NCBI GenBank assembly: GCA_026874595.1 | Contig: CM049315.1 | Coordinates: forward strand, 79,252,065 to 79,316,064 | Direction of reading: 5' to 3' | Source of the DNA: Sipunculus nudus | Taxonomy: Eukaryota > Annelida > Sipuncula > Golfingiida > Sipunculidae | DNA length: 64,000 bases | Part shown: positions 12,765-21,416 of the stretch, piece by piece | How the letters are laid out: every line of letters starts with the position of its first letter | Numbering within the stretch: the stretch's first letter is position 1 | The notes under the pieces: generated by a model | Seen by the model: the letters and a program-made list of their open reading frames with translations, nothing else | Databases searched by the model: none | Told to the model about the DNA's origin: nothing | Translations under genes and position numbers: made by a program

Positions 12765-15700
12765 TACCCTACCCTAAAGGGACCTGCCTACCCACTATAA
12801 ACCCTACCCTAAAGGGACCTGCCTATTGACTAAGTTACATACCCTATAGGGACCTGCCTACCAGCTAAGTACCCTACCCTAAAAGGACCTGCCTACCCAC
12901 TAAGTAGCCTACCCTAAAGGGACCTGCCTACCCACTATGTACAATACCCTAAAGGGACCTGCCTACCCACCAAGTACCCAAGCCTAAAGGGACCTGCCTA
13001 CCCATTAAATACCCAACCCTAAAGGGACCTGCCTACCCACTAAGTAGCCTACCCTAAAGGGACCTGCCTACCCACTATGTACAATACCCTAAAGGGACCT
13101 GCCTACCCACCAAGTACCCAAGCCTAAAGGGACCTGCCTACCCATTAAATACCCAACCCTAAAGGGACCTGCATACCGACTAAGTACCCTACCCTAAAGG
13201 GACCTGCCTGCCAACAAAGTTCCCTGCCTCAGAGGACCTGCCTACCAACTAAGTATCCTAGCCTCAATGGACCTGCCTACCCACTAAGTACCCTACCCTA
13301 AAGGGACCTGCCTACCCACTAAGTACCCTACCTTAAAGGGACCTGCCTACCGACTAAGTACCCTAGCCTATAGGGACCTGCCTACCGACTAAGTACACTA
13401 GCCTAAAGGGACCTGCCTACAGACTTATAACATTACCTTAAAGTTCCTCCAGGGTAATAAACTTAGCTTGTAAGCAGGTACTATAGGGTAGGGTACTGCC
13501 TGCCGACGAAGTACCCTACCTTAGAGGACCTGCCTACCGACTAAGTTCCCTACCCTAGAGGACCTGCCTACACACCAACTACCCTTCCCTAAAGGGACCT
13601 GCCTACTCACTAAGTACCCTAGCCTAAAGGGACCTGCCTACCCACTAAGTACCAAACCCTAAAGGGACCTGCTTTCCGACTAAGTACCCTACCCTAAAGG
13701 GACATGCCTACAGACTTAGTACCCTACCCTAAAGGGACCTGCCTACCCATTAAGTACCCAACCCTAAAGGGACCTGCTTTCCGACTAAGTACCCTACCCA
13801 AAAGGGACCTGCATACCGATTAAGTGCCTTTCCTTAAAGGGACATGCCTACTAAAGGGACCTGCCTACCCACTAAGTACCCTACCTTAGAGGACCTGCCT
13901 ACCGAATAAGTTCCCTACCCTAGAGGACCTGCCTACACACTAACTACCCTTCACTAAAGGGACCTGCCTACCCATTAAGTACCAAACCCTAAAGGGACCT
14001 GCTTTCCGACTAAGTACCCTACCCAAAAGGGACCTGCATACCGATTAAGTGCCTTACCCTAAAGGGACATGCCTACTAAAGGGACCTGCCTACCCACTAA
14101 GTACCCTACCTTAGAGGACCTGCCTACCGAATAAGTTCCCTACCCTAGAGGACCTGCCAACACACTAACTACCCTTCACTAAAGGGACCTGCCTACCCAC
14201 TAAGTACCCTACCATAAAAGGGACTTGCCTACCGACTATGTACCCTAGACTAAAAGGAACTGCCTACCCACTAAGTACCCTGCCCTAAAGGGACCTGCCT
14301 ACTGACGAAGTACCCTACCCTAAAGGGACCTGCCTACCTACTAATTACCTTACCTTAAAGTTCCTCCAGGGTAGGGTTCTTAGCTGGTAGGCAGGTCCTT
14401 TAAGGTGGTGTACTGCCTGCCAACGAAGTACCCTGCCTCAGAGGACCTGCCTATTAACTAAGTACCCTAGCCTCAATGGACCTGCCTACCCACTAAGTAC
14501 CCTACCCTAAAGGGAACTGCCTACCGTCTTAGTACCCTACCTAAAAGGGACCTGTCTACCGACTAAGTACCCTAGACTAAAAGGAACTGCCTACTGACTA
14601 AGTACCCTTCCCTAAAGGGACCTGCCTTCCTACTAATTACCCTACCTTAAAGTTCCTCCAGGGTAGGGTTCTTAGCTTGTAGGCAGGTCCTTTAAGGTAG
14701 TGTACTGCCTGCCAACGAAGTACCCTGCTTTAGAGGACCTGCCTACCAACTAAGTTCCCTACCCTAGAGGACCTGCCTACCGACTAAGTACCCTAGCCTA
14801 TAGGGACCTGCATACCGATTAAGTGCCTTACCCTAAAGGGACATGCCTACTAAAGGGACCTGCCTACCCACTAAGTACCCTACCTTAGAGGACCTGCCTA
14901 CCGAATAAGTTCCCTACCCTAGAGGACCTGCCTACACACTAACTACCCTTCACTAAAGGGACCTGCCTACCCACTAAGTACCCTACCATAAAAGGGACTT
15001 GCCTACCGACTATGTACCCTACCCTAATGGGAACTGCCTACCCACTATGTAACCTACCGTAGAGGGACCTGCCTACCCTCTAAGTACCCTAGCCTAAAGG
15101 GAACTGCCTACCCACTAAGTACCCTAGCCTAAAGGGACCTGCCTACCTACTAAGTAACCCAGCCTAAAGGGACCTACCTACCCACTAAGTACCCAAATAT
15201 AAAGGTACCTGCTTACCAACTAAGTACCCTACCCTAAAGGGACCTGCCTATAGACTAAGTACCCTACCCTAAAGGGACCTGCCAACCAACTAAGTACCCT
15301 AGACTAAAAAGAACTGCTTACCCACTAAGTACCCTGCCCTAAAGGGACCTGCCTACTGACAAAGTACCCTACCCTAAAGGGACCTGCCTACCTACTAATT
15401 ACCTTACCTTAAAGTTCCTCCAGGGTAGGGTTCTTAGCTGGTAGGCAGGTCCTTTAAGGTAGTGTACTGCCTGCCAACGAAGTACCCTGCCTCAGAGGAC
15501 CTGCCTACCAACTAAGTACCCTAGCCTCAATGGACCTGCCTACCCACTAAGTACCCTACCCTAAAGGGAACTGCCTACCGTCTAAGTACCCTACCTAAAA
15601 GGGACCTGTCTACCGACTAAGTACCCTAGACTAAAAGGAACTGCCTACTGACTAAGTACCCTACCCTAAAGGGACCTGCCTTCCTACTAATTACCCTACC

Positions 15701-18356
15701 TTAAAGTTCCTCCAGGGTAGGGTTCTTAGCTTGTAGGCAGGTCCTTTAAGGTAGTGTACTGCCTGCCAACGAAGTACCCTGCTTTAGAGGACCTGCCTAC
15801 CAACTAAGTTCCCTACCCTAGAGGACCTGCCTACCGACTTAGTACCCTAGCCTATAGGGACCTGCCGACCGACTTAGTACCCTAGCCTAAAGGGACCTGC
15901 CTTCCGACTAATCACCCTACCTTAAAGTTCCTCCCGGTTAGGATACTTAGCAGGAAGGCAGGTCCTTTAGGGTAGGGTACTGCCTGCCGACGAAGTACCC
16001 TACCTTAGAGGACGTGCCTACGGACTAAGTTCCCTACCCTAGAGCACCTGCCTACACACCAACTACCCTTCCCTAAAGGGACATGCCTACCCACTAAGTA
16101 CCCGACCGTAAACGGACTTGCCTACCGACTATGTACCCTAGTCTATAGGGACCTTCCTACCCACTAAGTACCCTAGCCTAAAGGGACCTGCCTACCCACT
16201 AAGTACGCTAGCCTAAAGGGACCTGCCTACCCACTAAGTACCCAACCATAAAGAGACCTGCTTACCGACTAAGTACCCTACCCTAAAGGGACCTGCCTAC
16301 AGACTAAGTACCCTACCCTAAAGGGACCTGCCTACCCACTATAAACCCTACCCTAAAGGGACCTGCCTATTGACTAAGTTACATACCCTATAGGGACCTG
16401 CCTACCAGCTAAGTACCCTACCCTAAAAGGACCTGCCTACCCACTAAGTAGCCTACCCTAAAGGGACCTGCCTACCCACTATGTACAATACCCTAAAGGG
16501 ACCTGCCTACCCACCAAGTACCCAAGCCTAAAGGGACCTGCCTACCCATTAAATACCCAACCCTAAAGGGACCTGCCTACCCACTAAGTAGCCTACCCTA
16601 AAGGGACCTGCCTACCCACTATGTACAATACCCTAAAGGGACCTGCCTACCCACCAAGTACCCAAGCCTAAAGGGACCTGCCTACCCATTAAATACCCAA
16701 CCCTAAAGGGACCTGCATACCGACTAAGTACCCTACCCTAAAGGGACCTGCCTGCCAACAAAGTACCCTGCCTCAGAGGACCTGCCTACCAACTAAGTAT
16801 CCTAGCCTCAATGGACCTGCCTACCCACTAAGTACCCTACCCTAAAGGGACCTGCCTACCCACTAAGTACCCTACCTTAAAGGGACCTGCCTACCGACTA
16901 AGTACCCTAGCCTATAGGGACCTGCCTACCGACTAAGTACACTAGCCTAAAGGGACCTGCCTACAGACTTATAACATTACCTTAAAGTTCCTCCAGGGTA
17001 ATAAACTTAGCTTGTAAGCAGGTACTATAGGGTAGGGTACTGCCTGCCGACGAAGTACCCTACCTTAGAGGACCTGCCTACCGACTAAGTTCCCTACCCT
17101 AGAGGACCTGCCTACACACCAACTACCCTTCCCTAAAGGGACCTGCCTACTCACTAAGTACCCTAGCCTAAAGGGACCTGCCTACCCACTAAGTACCAAA
17201 CCCTAAAGGGACCTGCTTTCCGACTAAGTACCCTACCCTAAAGGGACATGCCTACAGACTTAGTACCCTACCCTAAAGGGACCTGCCTACCCATTAAGTA
17301 CCCAACCCTAAAGAGACCTGCTTTCCGACTAAGTACCCTACCCAAAAGGGACCTGCATACCGATTAAGTGCCTTTCCTTAAAGGGACATGCCTACTAAAG
17401 GGACCTGCCTACCCACTAAGTATCCTACCTTAGAGGACCTGCCTACCGAATAAGTTCCCTACCCTAGAGGACCTGCCTACACACTAACTACCCTTCACTA
17501 AAGGGACCTGCCTACCCATTAAGTACCAAACCCTAAAGGGACCTGCTTTCCGACTAAGTACCCTACCCAAAAGGGACCTGCATACCGATTAAGTGCCTTA
17601 CCCTAAAGGGACATGCCTACTAAAGGGACATGCCTACCCACTAAGTACCCGACCGTAAACGGACTTTCCTACCGAATAAGTTCCCTACCCTAGAGGACCT
17701 GCCTACACACTAACTACCCTTCACTAAAGGGACCTGCCTACCCACTAAGTACCCTACCATAAAAGGGACTTGCCTACCGACTATGTACCCTAGACTAAAA
17801 GGAACTGCCTACCCACTAAGTACCCTGCCCTAAAGGGACCTGCCTACTGACAAAGTACCCTACCCTAAAGGGACCTGCCTACCTACTAATTACCTTACCT
17901 TAAAGTTCCTCCAGGGTAGGGTTCTTAGCTGGTAGGCAGGTCCTTTAAGGTAGTGTACTGCCTGTCAACGAAGTACCCTGCCTCAGAGCACCTGATTACC
18001 AACTAAGTACCCTAGCCTCAATGGACCTGCCTACCCACTAAGTACCCTACCCTAAAGGGAACTGCCTACCGTCTAAGTACCCTACCTAAAAGGGACCTGT
18101 CTACCGACTAAGTACCCTAGACTAAAAGGAACTGCCTACTGACTAAGTACCCTACCCTAAAGGGACCTGCCTTCCTACTAATTACCCTACCTTAAAGTTC
18201 CTCCAGGGTAGGGTTCTTAGCTTGTAGGCAGGTCCTTTAAAGTAGTGTACTGCCTGCCAACGAAGTACCCTGCCTTAGAGGACCTGCCTACCAACTAAGT
18301 TCCCTACCCTAGAGGACCTGCCTACCGACTAAGTACCCTAGCCTATAGGGACCTGC
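12765..18356 (+). repeat. Duplicated satellite segment, offset 3,544 bp
   Basis: About 12,765-14,812 is repeated at about 16,309-18,356. Alignment anchors include CCCACTATAAACCC (12,791 and 16,335) and CCCATTAAATACCC (13,141 and 16,685). The second copy has a patch with CCCGACCGTAAACGGAC near 17,640 that replaces the CCTACCTTAGAGG version, suggesting local gene conversion. The intervening part resembles 3.0-5.4 kb. Confidence 0.75.
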
Positions 18357-19285
18357 CTACCGACTTAGTACCCTAGCCTAAAGGGACCTGCCTTCCGACT
18401 AATCACCCTACCTTAAAGTTCCTCCCGGTTAGGATACTTAGCAGGAAGGCAGGTCCTTTAGGGTAGGGTACTGCCTGCCGACGAAGTACCCTACCTTAGA
18501 GGACCTGCCTACCGACTAAGTTCCCTACCCTAGAGCACCTGCCTACACACCAACTACCCTTCCCTAAAGGGACATGCCTACCCACTAAGTACCCGACCGT
18601 AAACGGACTTGCCTACCGATTATGTACCCTAGTCTATAGGGACCTTCCTACCCACTAAGTACCCTAGCCTAAAGGGACCTGCCTACCCACTAAGTTCCCT
18701 ATCCTAAAGGGACCTGTCCACCCACTAAGTACCCTAGCCTAAAGGGACCTGCCTACCCACTAAATAACCCAGCCTAAAGGGACCTGCTTACCCATTAAGT
18801 ACCCAAGCCTAAAGGGACCTGCCTACCCTCTGAGTACCTTACCCTAAAGGAACCTGCCTACTGACTAAGTACCCTACTCTAAATGGACCTGCCTACCGAC
18901 TAAGTACCCTACCCTAAAGGGACCTGCCTACCGACTAAGTACCCTACGCTAAAGAGACCTGCCTACCAACTAAGTTCGCTACCCTAAAGGGACCTGCCTA
19001 CCGACTTAGTACCCTACCGTAGACGACCTGCCTACCGACTAAGTACCCTACCCTAAAGGGACCTGCCTACCCACTAAGTACCCTAGCCTGAAGGGACCTG
19101 CCTACCCACTAAGTACCCTAGCCTAAAGGGACCTGCCTACCCACAAAATAGCCTACCCTAAAGGCACCTGCCTACCCACTTTGTACCCTACCCTAGAGGA
19201 CCTGCTTACCGACTAAGTACACTACCCTAAAGGGACCTGCCTTCTGACTAAGTAACCTATACTAATGACCTCCCTGACTGCTTAC

Positions 19286-19363
19286 CTTTTTATGGAGAGG
19301 GGTACAGTCCACTGGTGCAGGTTGTTTCAGGAACTCTTGTTTAGGTAATTGCCAATTGTCCAT
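19286..19363 (-). pseudogene. First-exon-like fragment with intact splice donor, block A
   Basis: On the minus strand an ATG at 19363 opens 26 codons, starting MDNWQLPKQEFLKQ and ending PLHKK. It stops exactly at AAG|GTAAGC, a good match to the animal 5' splice consensus, in phase 0. The frame is also open upstream of the ATG to a TGA ten codons earlier. The donor sits on the block/satellite boundary, so a transcript would run from this exon straight into satellite. The family is not recognised. The phase agrees with the phase-0 acceptor at the other edge of the blocks, which is why I treat the two as parts of one former gene; that link is inference. Confidence 0.4.
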
Positions 19364-19486
19364 AAATCCAGAATGATTGTTGATAGGAACTCAAGTCTTG
19401 GTTTTTTTTTGAAAAATGGGTAAGCAAATTTACTAGAAATTACAATTGGTTGGAGAAGATCCTCAGAGGGCCCAACATATACTAAA

Positions 19487-19493
19487 CTATATA
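19487..19493 (-). promoter_or_regulatory. TATA-like motif upstream of the first-exon-like fragment
   Basis: TATATAG on the minus strand, in the context ACCATATATAGTTTAG, lies about 125 bp upstream of the ATG at 19363. Equivalent sites are at 32235-32241, 43613-43619 and 59511-59517; blocks B and D have lost this region. The surrounding DNA is AT-rich, so a chance match is quite possible. Confidence 0.2.
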
Positions 19494-19532
19494 TGGTCAA
19501 AACGTAAACCTTTTATGATTTTTATATCGATA

Positions 19533-20075
19533 TTAACCACCCCAGTAAATTAATGATAAAAACTCCATAATAAAAATGTGTGTATTTCTAACGATCTTTT
19601 TTTTCACATATGAAAACTTATAAACTTTTACGCAGGCATTATTCATTTTATTGAACACACAACACACACAACACACAACAGATGCGTATGGTTGCAAATG
19701 GTAATAAATCACAAAAAAATATAAGCAGAAAATGTTCAACACTAGAAATGATTGCATATGGTAGTAAATAAAAAAATATGAGTAGCAAATCATCAACATT
19801 TGCATTTTGTTACATATGGTACTGTATTACTAAAGATATTGTACTAAATCACCCTAGGCATAACTAGCAAATGTGTAAATTCACCAGTAAAATTGATAAA
19901 TTCACCAGAAAAATTGATAAAAAAAACTTGTCAATAACTAAAATATCAGTATTTTTAACGATCTTTATCACGAAAGAAAATGTATAAACAGGTATTTTCA
20001 TCAGAATTTTTAGTTTCATCTAACATATTCCACAGAAAACTTTCAAATGGTTTCAAATGATATTAAATCACTAAA
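19533..20075. other. AT-rich stretch of block A without recognisable content
   Basis: Low-complexity, AT-rich DNA with an ACACAAC microsatellite-like tract near 19657-19680 and repeated phrases such as GCAAATGGTAATAAATCAC and GCATATGGTAGTAAATA. A 90-codon minus-strand ORF (19533-19805; also 32281-32553, 43659-43931, 59557-59829) gives a Phe/Tyr/Val/Cys-rich peptide typical of translated AT-rich DNA. I do not consider it a gene. Confidence 0.5.
19877..19918 (+). repeat. 21-bp tandem duplication unique to block A
   Basis: AAATTCACCAGTAAAATTGAT is followed by the near-identical AAATTCACCAGAAAAATTGAT. The other five blocks have only ATGTAAAATTGAT here. It is either a gain in A or a loss in the ancestor of the others. 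Confidence 0.8.
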
Positions 20076-20125
20076 GATATGGTACTAAATCACCAAAGAC
20101 ATAAGTCGCAAATGGTCGTTACAGT

Positions 20126-20269
20126 TCATATAGACTCTACCATACCCTTCAAATCTTCGTCGTCTGACTGCAGGAATTTTTGCATGATATCCTCCGTCCC
20201 CTTCTCGTCTTCGTATTTAAAAAAAAGTTCTTTCTCATCGTCATCCTCAGAGCAACAGTGCTTGAATGA
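20126..20269 (-). pseudogene. Acidic exon-like ORF, block A
   Basis: A 47-codon minus-strand frame bounded by TAA upstream and TGA downstream. It is rich in Asp and Glu: CCSEDDDEKELFFKYEDEKG, then a segment ending in QSDDEDLKGMVESI. There is no Met near its start and only a weak acceptor-like TTCAAG, so if real it is an internal or last exon. A 64-codon plus-strand ORF (20079-20273) covers the same bases, but its Ser-rich product is the expected antisense of acidic codons. The family is not recognised. Confidence 0.3.
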
Positions 20270-20307
20270 TTAAATTATGTTGCTATCAAGTTTGTGCGTC
20301 CGATGCG

Positions 20308-20838
20308 TCAATGATCTGTTTCTGTTGGTGAAAATGTTTGCGACAGAAAATCTCTGATCCTGGACTGGCCGCCATATAGTAATTTGGGTGGGTCTGTTAT
20401 TTGACGGGGATGGCACCAATCATCCCTTTCAATTTGAGAAAGATCAAGCATGTTCTTGTTGGGATATCTGGTGTGAATTAAAATCAACGATTTTGCTCTG
20501 GCAGCCATATTGCATTTCCACCAGGTCTGTAATTCGATAGGTCTGAAGCCCTCATAGGTACCAATCATACTGTGAATATGACGAAGATCAAGCATATTCT
20601 TATTGAGATATAGCACACAACAACAAAAATCACAGATTGTGCTCTGGCAGCCATATAGCAATTCCGACAAGTCTGTAATTCTGCAGGTCTGGAGCCCTGT
20701 TAGGTACCAACCATCCCTGTGAATATGAGAAAGATCAAGCACGTTCTTATAAAGATATTTCGTGCCAAATAAAACCGGAATACCTAGAGGGAGTGTCATT
20801 CGATATGTCTGGAGCCCTGTGGTTATGAGAAAAATCAA
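20308..20838 (-). other. 176-codon ORF over the sub-repeats, doubtful gene
   Basis: An open frame of 176 codons spans several sub-repeat units in block A. The predicted peptide is itself repetitive: KNVLDL, KNMLDL and KNMLDL recur 49 and 48 residues apart, each followed by an S/R-x-I-x-R-type segment and then an LQT or ITD motif. No known domain is recognised. The frame is kept across units although unit lengths vary. The homologous ORF is 156 codons in B (26727-27197) and D (38106-38576). In C, E and F it is split into overlapping frames of 66 and 82 codons. The lack of conservation favours a chance ORF in repeats over a gene. Confidence 0.25.
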
Positions 20839-21075
20839 GCATATTCTTTTTAAGATATGGAGGGTGTAAGAAAATCACCAGTTGTTCACTGGTGGCCAAA
20901 TTGGAATACATACAGGTTTGTAATTCGAAAGGTCAAGATTCCTCATAGCTGCCAATCATCCCTGTGAATATTAGAATGATCTAGCTTGTTTGAGTTGAGA
21001 TATCATGCATGAAGAAAATCATCCATGGTGGTCTGTGAGCAATATTGGAATTCCAAGCGGTCTGCAATTAAATAG
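20330..21075. repeat. Degenerate 115-146 bp sub-repeats in block A
   Basis: Six diverged tandem units. Anchors of the type GCCATAT or GCCAAAT occur at about 20372, 20505, 20651, 20765, 20896 and, weakly, 21039. Each unit runs through TCTGTAATTCGATAGGTCTG, then GAGCCCT, TAGGTACCAACCATCCC, GTGAATATGAGAAAGATC and AAGCATGTTCTT. They are unrelated to the 35-bp satellite. Unit number differs between block classes, showing contraction by exchange between units. Confidence 0.8.
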
Positions 21076-21184
21076 ATGGACTATTCAGAAAGCATGACCA
21101 AGTCAAATTTCTATTGAGGAAATTTTAGTAAATATACAATGAGAGTGAAAGGAATAGGTATACCATACATTATCATTTCAATGT

Positions 21185-21307
21185 TTAATTTTTTTTAATA
21201 TCCATTGGCCAGAGCAGATCCAACTGGAACACAACAGGTTGGAATGATGCAATGCCTGCATCAAAACAGTTGAGGTCATACGCCTGCAGGAACGGGTATT
21301 CAGCAAC
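21185..21307 (-). pseudogene. Terminal-exon-like fragment with splice acceptor, block A
   Basis: On the minus strand TTTCTTTATTTCCAG, a polypyrimidine tract ending in AG, is followed at 21307 by a 40-codon open frame to a TAA. It starts VAEYPFLQAYDLNC and ends LLWPMDIKKN. It has a globular-protein composition (aromatics, Cys, Asp), unlike the surrounding AT-rich sequence. I do not recognise the family. The frame starts at phase 0 if spliced at this AG. An ATG upstream within the foldback could also be in frame (60 codons), but the acceptor is a more natural start. All three block classes keep it open, but class differences are mostly amino-acid changing, which suggests relaxed constraint. Confidence 0.45.
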
Positions 21308-21321
21308 CTGGAAATAAAGAA

Positions 21322-21380
21322 AATGATGTAAGTATAGACTTGTGAGACAAATTATCTCACAAGTCAATACTTACATCATT
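21322..21380. repeat. 26-bp-arm foldback at the right edge of block A
   Basis: Arm 21322-21347 pairs with 21355-21380 with one mismatch around the 7-nt loop CAAATTA. The arms begin AATGATGTAAGTAT and each strand carries GTAAGTAT, the ideal 5' splice motif. On the minus strand it lies directly upstream of the TTTCTTTATTTCCAG acceptor. A second small foldback, ACAGGT-TTCTTTCT-ACCTGT, follows at 21391-21410. No A/U run follows the stem as in a bacterial terminator. Confidence 0.9.
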
Positions 21381-21416
21381 ATGTAAGCAGACAGGTTTCT
21401 TTCTACCTGTAGTCTG

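Larger units (their letters stand above)
1107..18425. repeat. Foldback modules in block 1 (27 sites)
   Basis: Loop cores (GTTCCTCC or a one- or two-base variant) begin at about 1107, 1398, 1934, 3599, 3891, 4112, 4402, 4623, 5719, 6897, 7048, 7630, 8341, 8977, 10980, 11307, 11598, 13443, 14360, 14652, 15414, 15706, 15927, 16987, 17905, 18197 and 18418. Many come as pairs about 291-293 bp apart, one of each version, so the pair itself is a higher-order unit. Sites 7048 and 8977 have a shortened inverted part. Confidence 0.8.
1..19271 (+). repeat. 35-bp satellite array, block 1
   Basis: Tandem head-to-tail satellite with a 35-bp period. Motifs AAAGGGACCTGCCTACC and ACTAAGTACCCTA recur at that spacing throughout. 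The period is exact where monomers are clean and drifts by a base or a few in diverged ones. Common variants are ACCCACTAAG versus ACCGACTAAG, CCCTAGCC versus CCCTACCC, and a marker monomer with CCATTTACGTACACTAG. Because 35 is not a multiple of 3 and each monomer carries TAA on the plus strand and TAG on the minus strand, no long reading frame can exist. This is the longest uninterrupted block (19.3 kb) and the most diverged, with many foldback modules. No gene is visible in it. Confidence 0.97.
19272..21416. other. Non-satellite block A (fullest copy)
   Basis: An AT-rich, non-tandem block of 2,145 bp between satellite arms. It is the most complete of the six, with six degenerate sub-repeat units, an intact splice-donor-like left edge and a 26-bp-arm foldback at the right. 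The flanking monomers are diverged but still alignable to the satellite (GACTAAGTAACCTATACTAATG on the left), so borders are certain to about 10 bp. The edges carry inverted similar 13-mers, CCTGACTGCTTAC at 19273 and GTAAGCAGACAGG at 21383. No transposase or reverse transcriptase reading frame is visible. Confidence 0.9.

Noticed and set aside
1-19271. CRISPR array (35-bp repeat period)
   Set aside because: The repeats abut directly with no unique spacers, and the array is far too long and diverged.
19533-19805. 90-codon minus-strand hydrophobic ORF as a membrane protein gene
   Set aside because: It is rich in Phe, Tyr, Ile and Val because the DNA is AT-rich and contains an ACACAAC tract. 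It has no domain or splice context, and it is similar between copies only because the copies are recent.
20079-20273. Plus-strand 64-codon Ser-rich ORF (also 26498-26692 and 37877-38071)
   Set aside because: It is antisense to the acidic minus-strand frame and its composition follows from that. It is lost in C, E and F.
21322-21380. Rho-independent terminator
   Set aside because: The setting is eukaryotic satellite DNA, no T-run follows the stem, and no gene ends there on the plus strand.
19272-21416. Autonomous transposon, LINE or LTR element
   Set aside because: No transposase, reverse transcriptase or integrase motifs, no long terminal repeats, no poly(A) tail, and all copies share satellite flanks.
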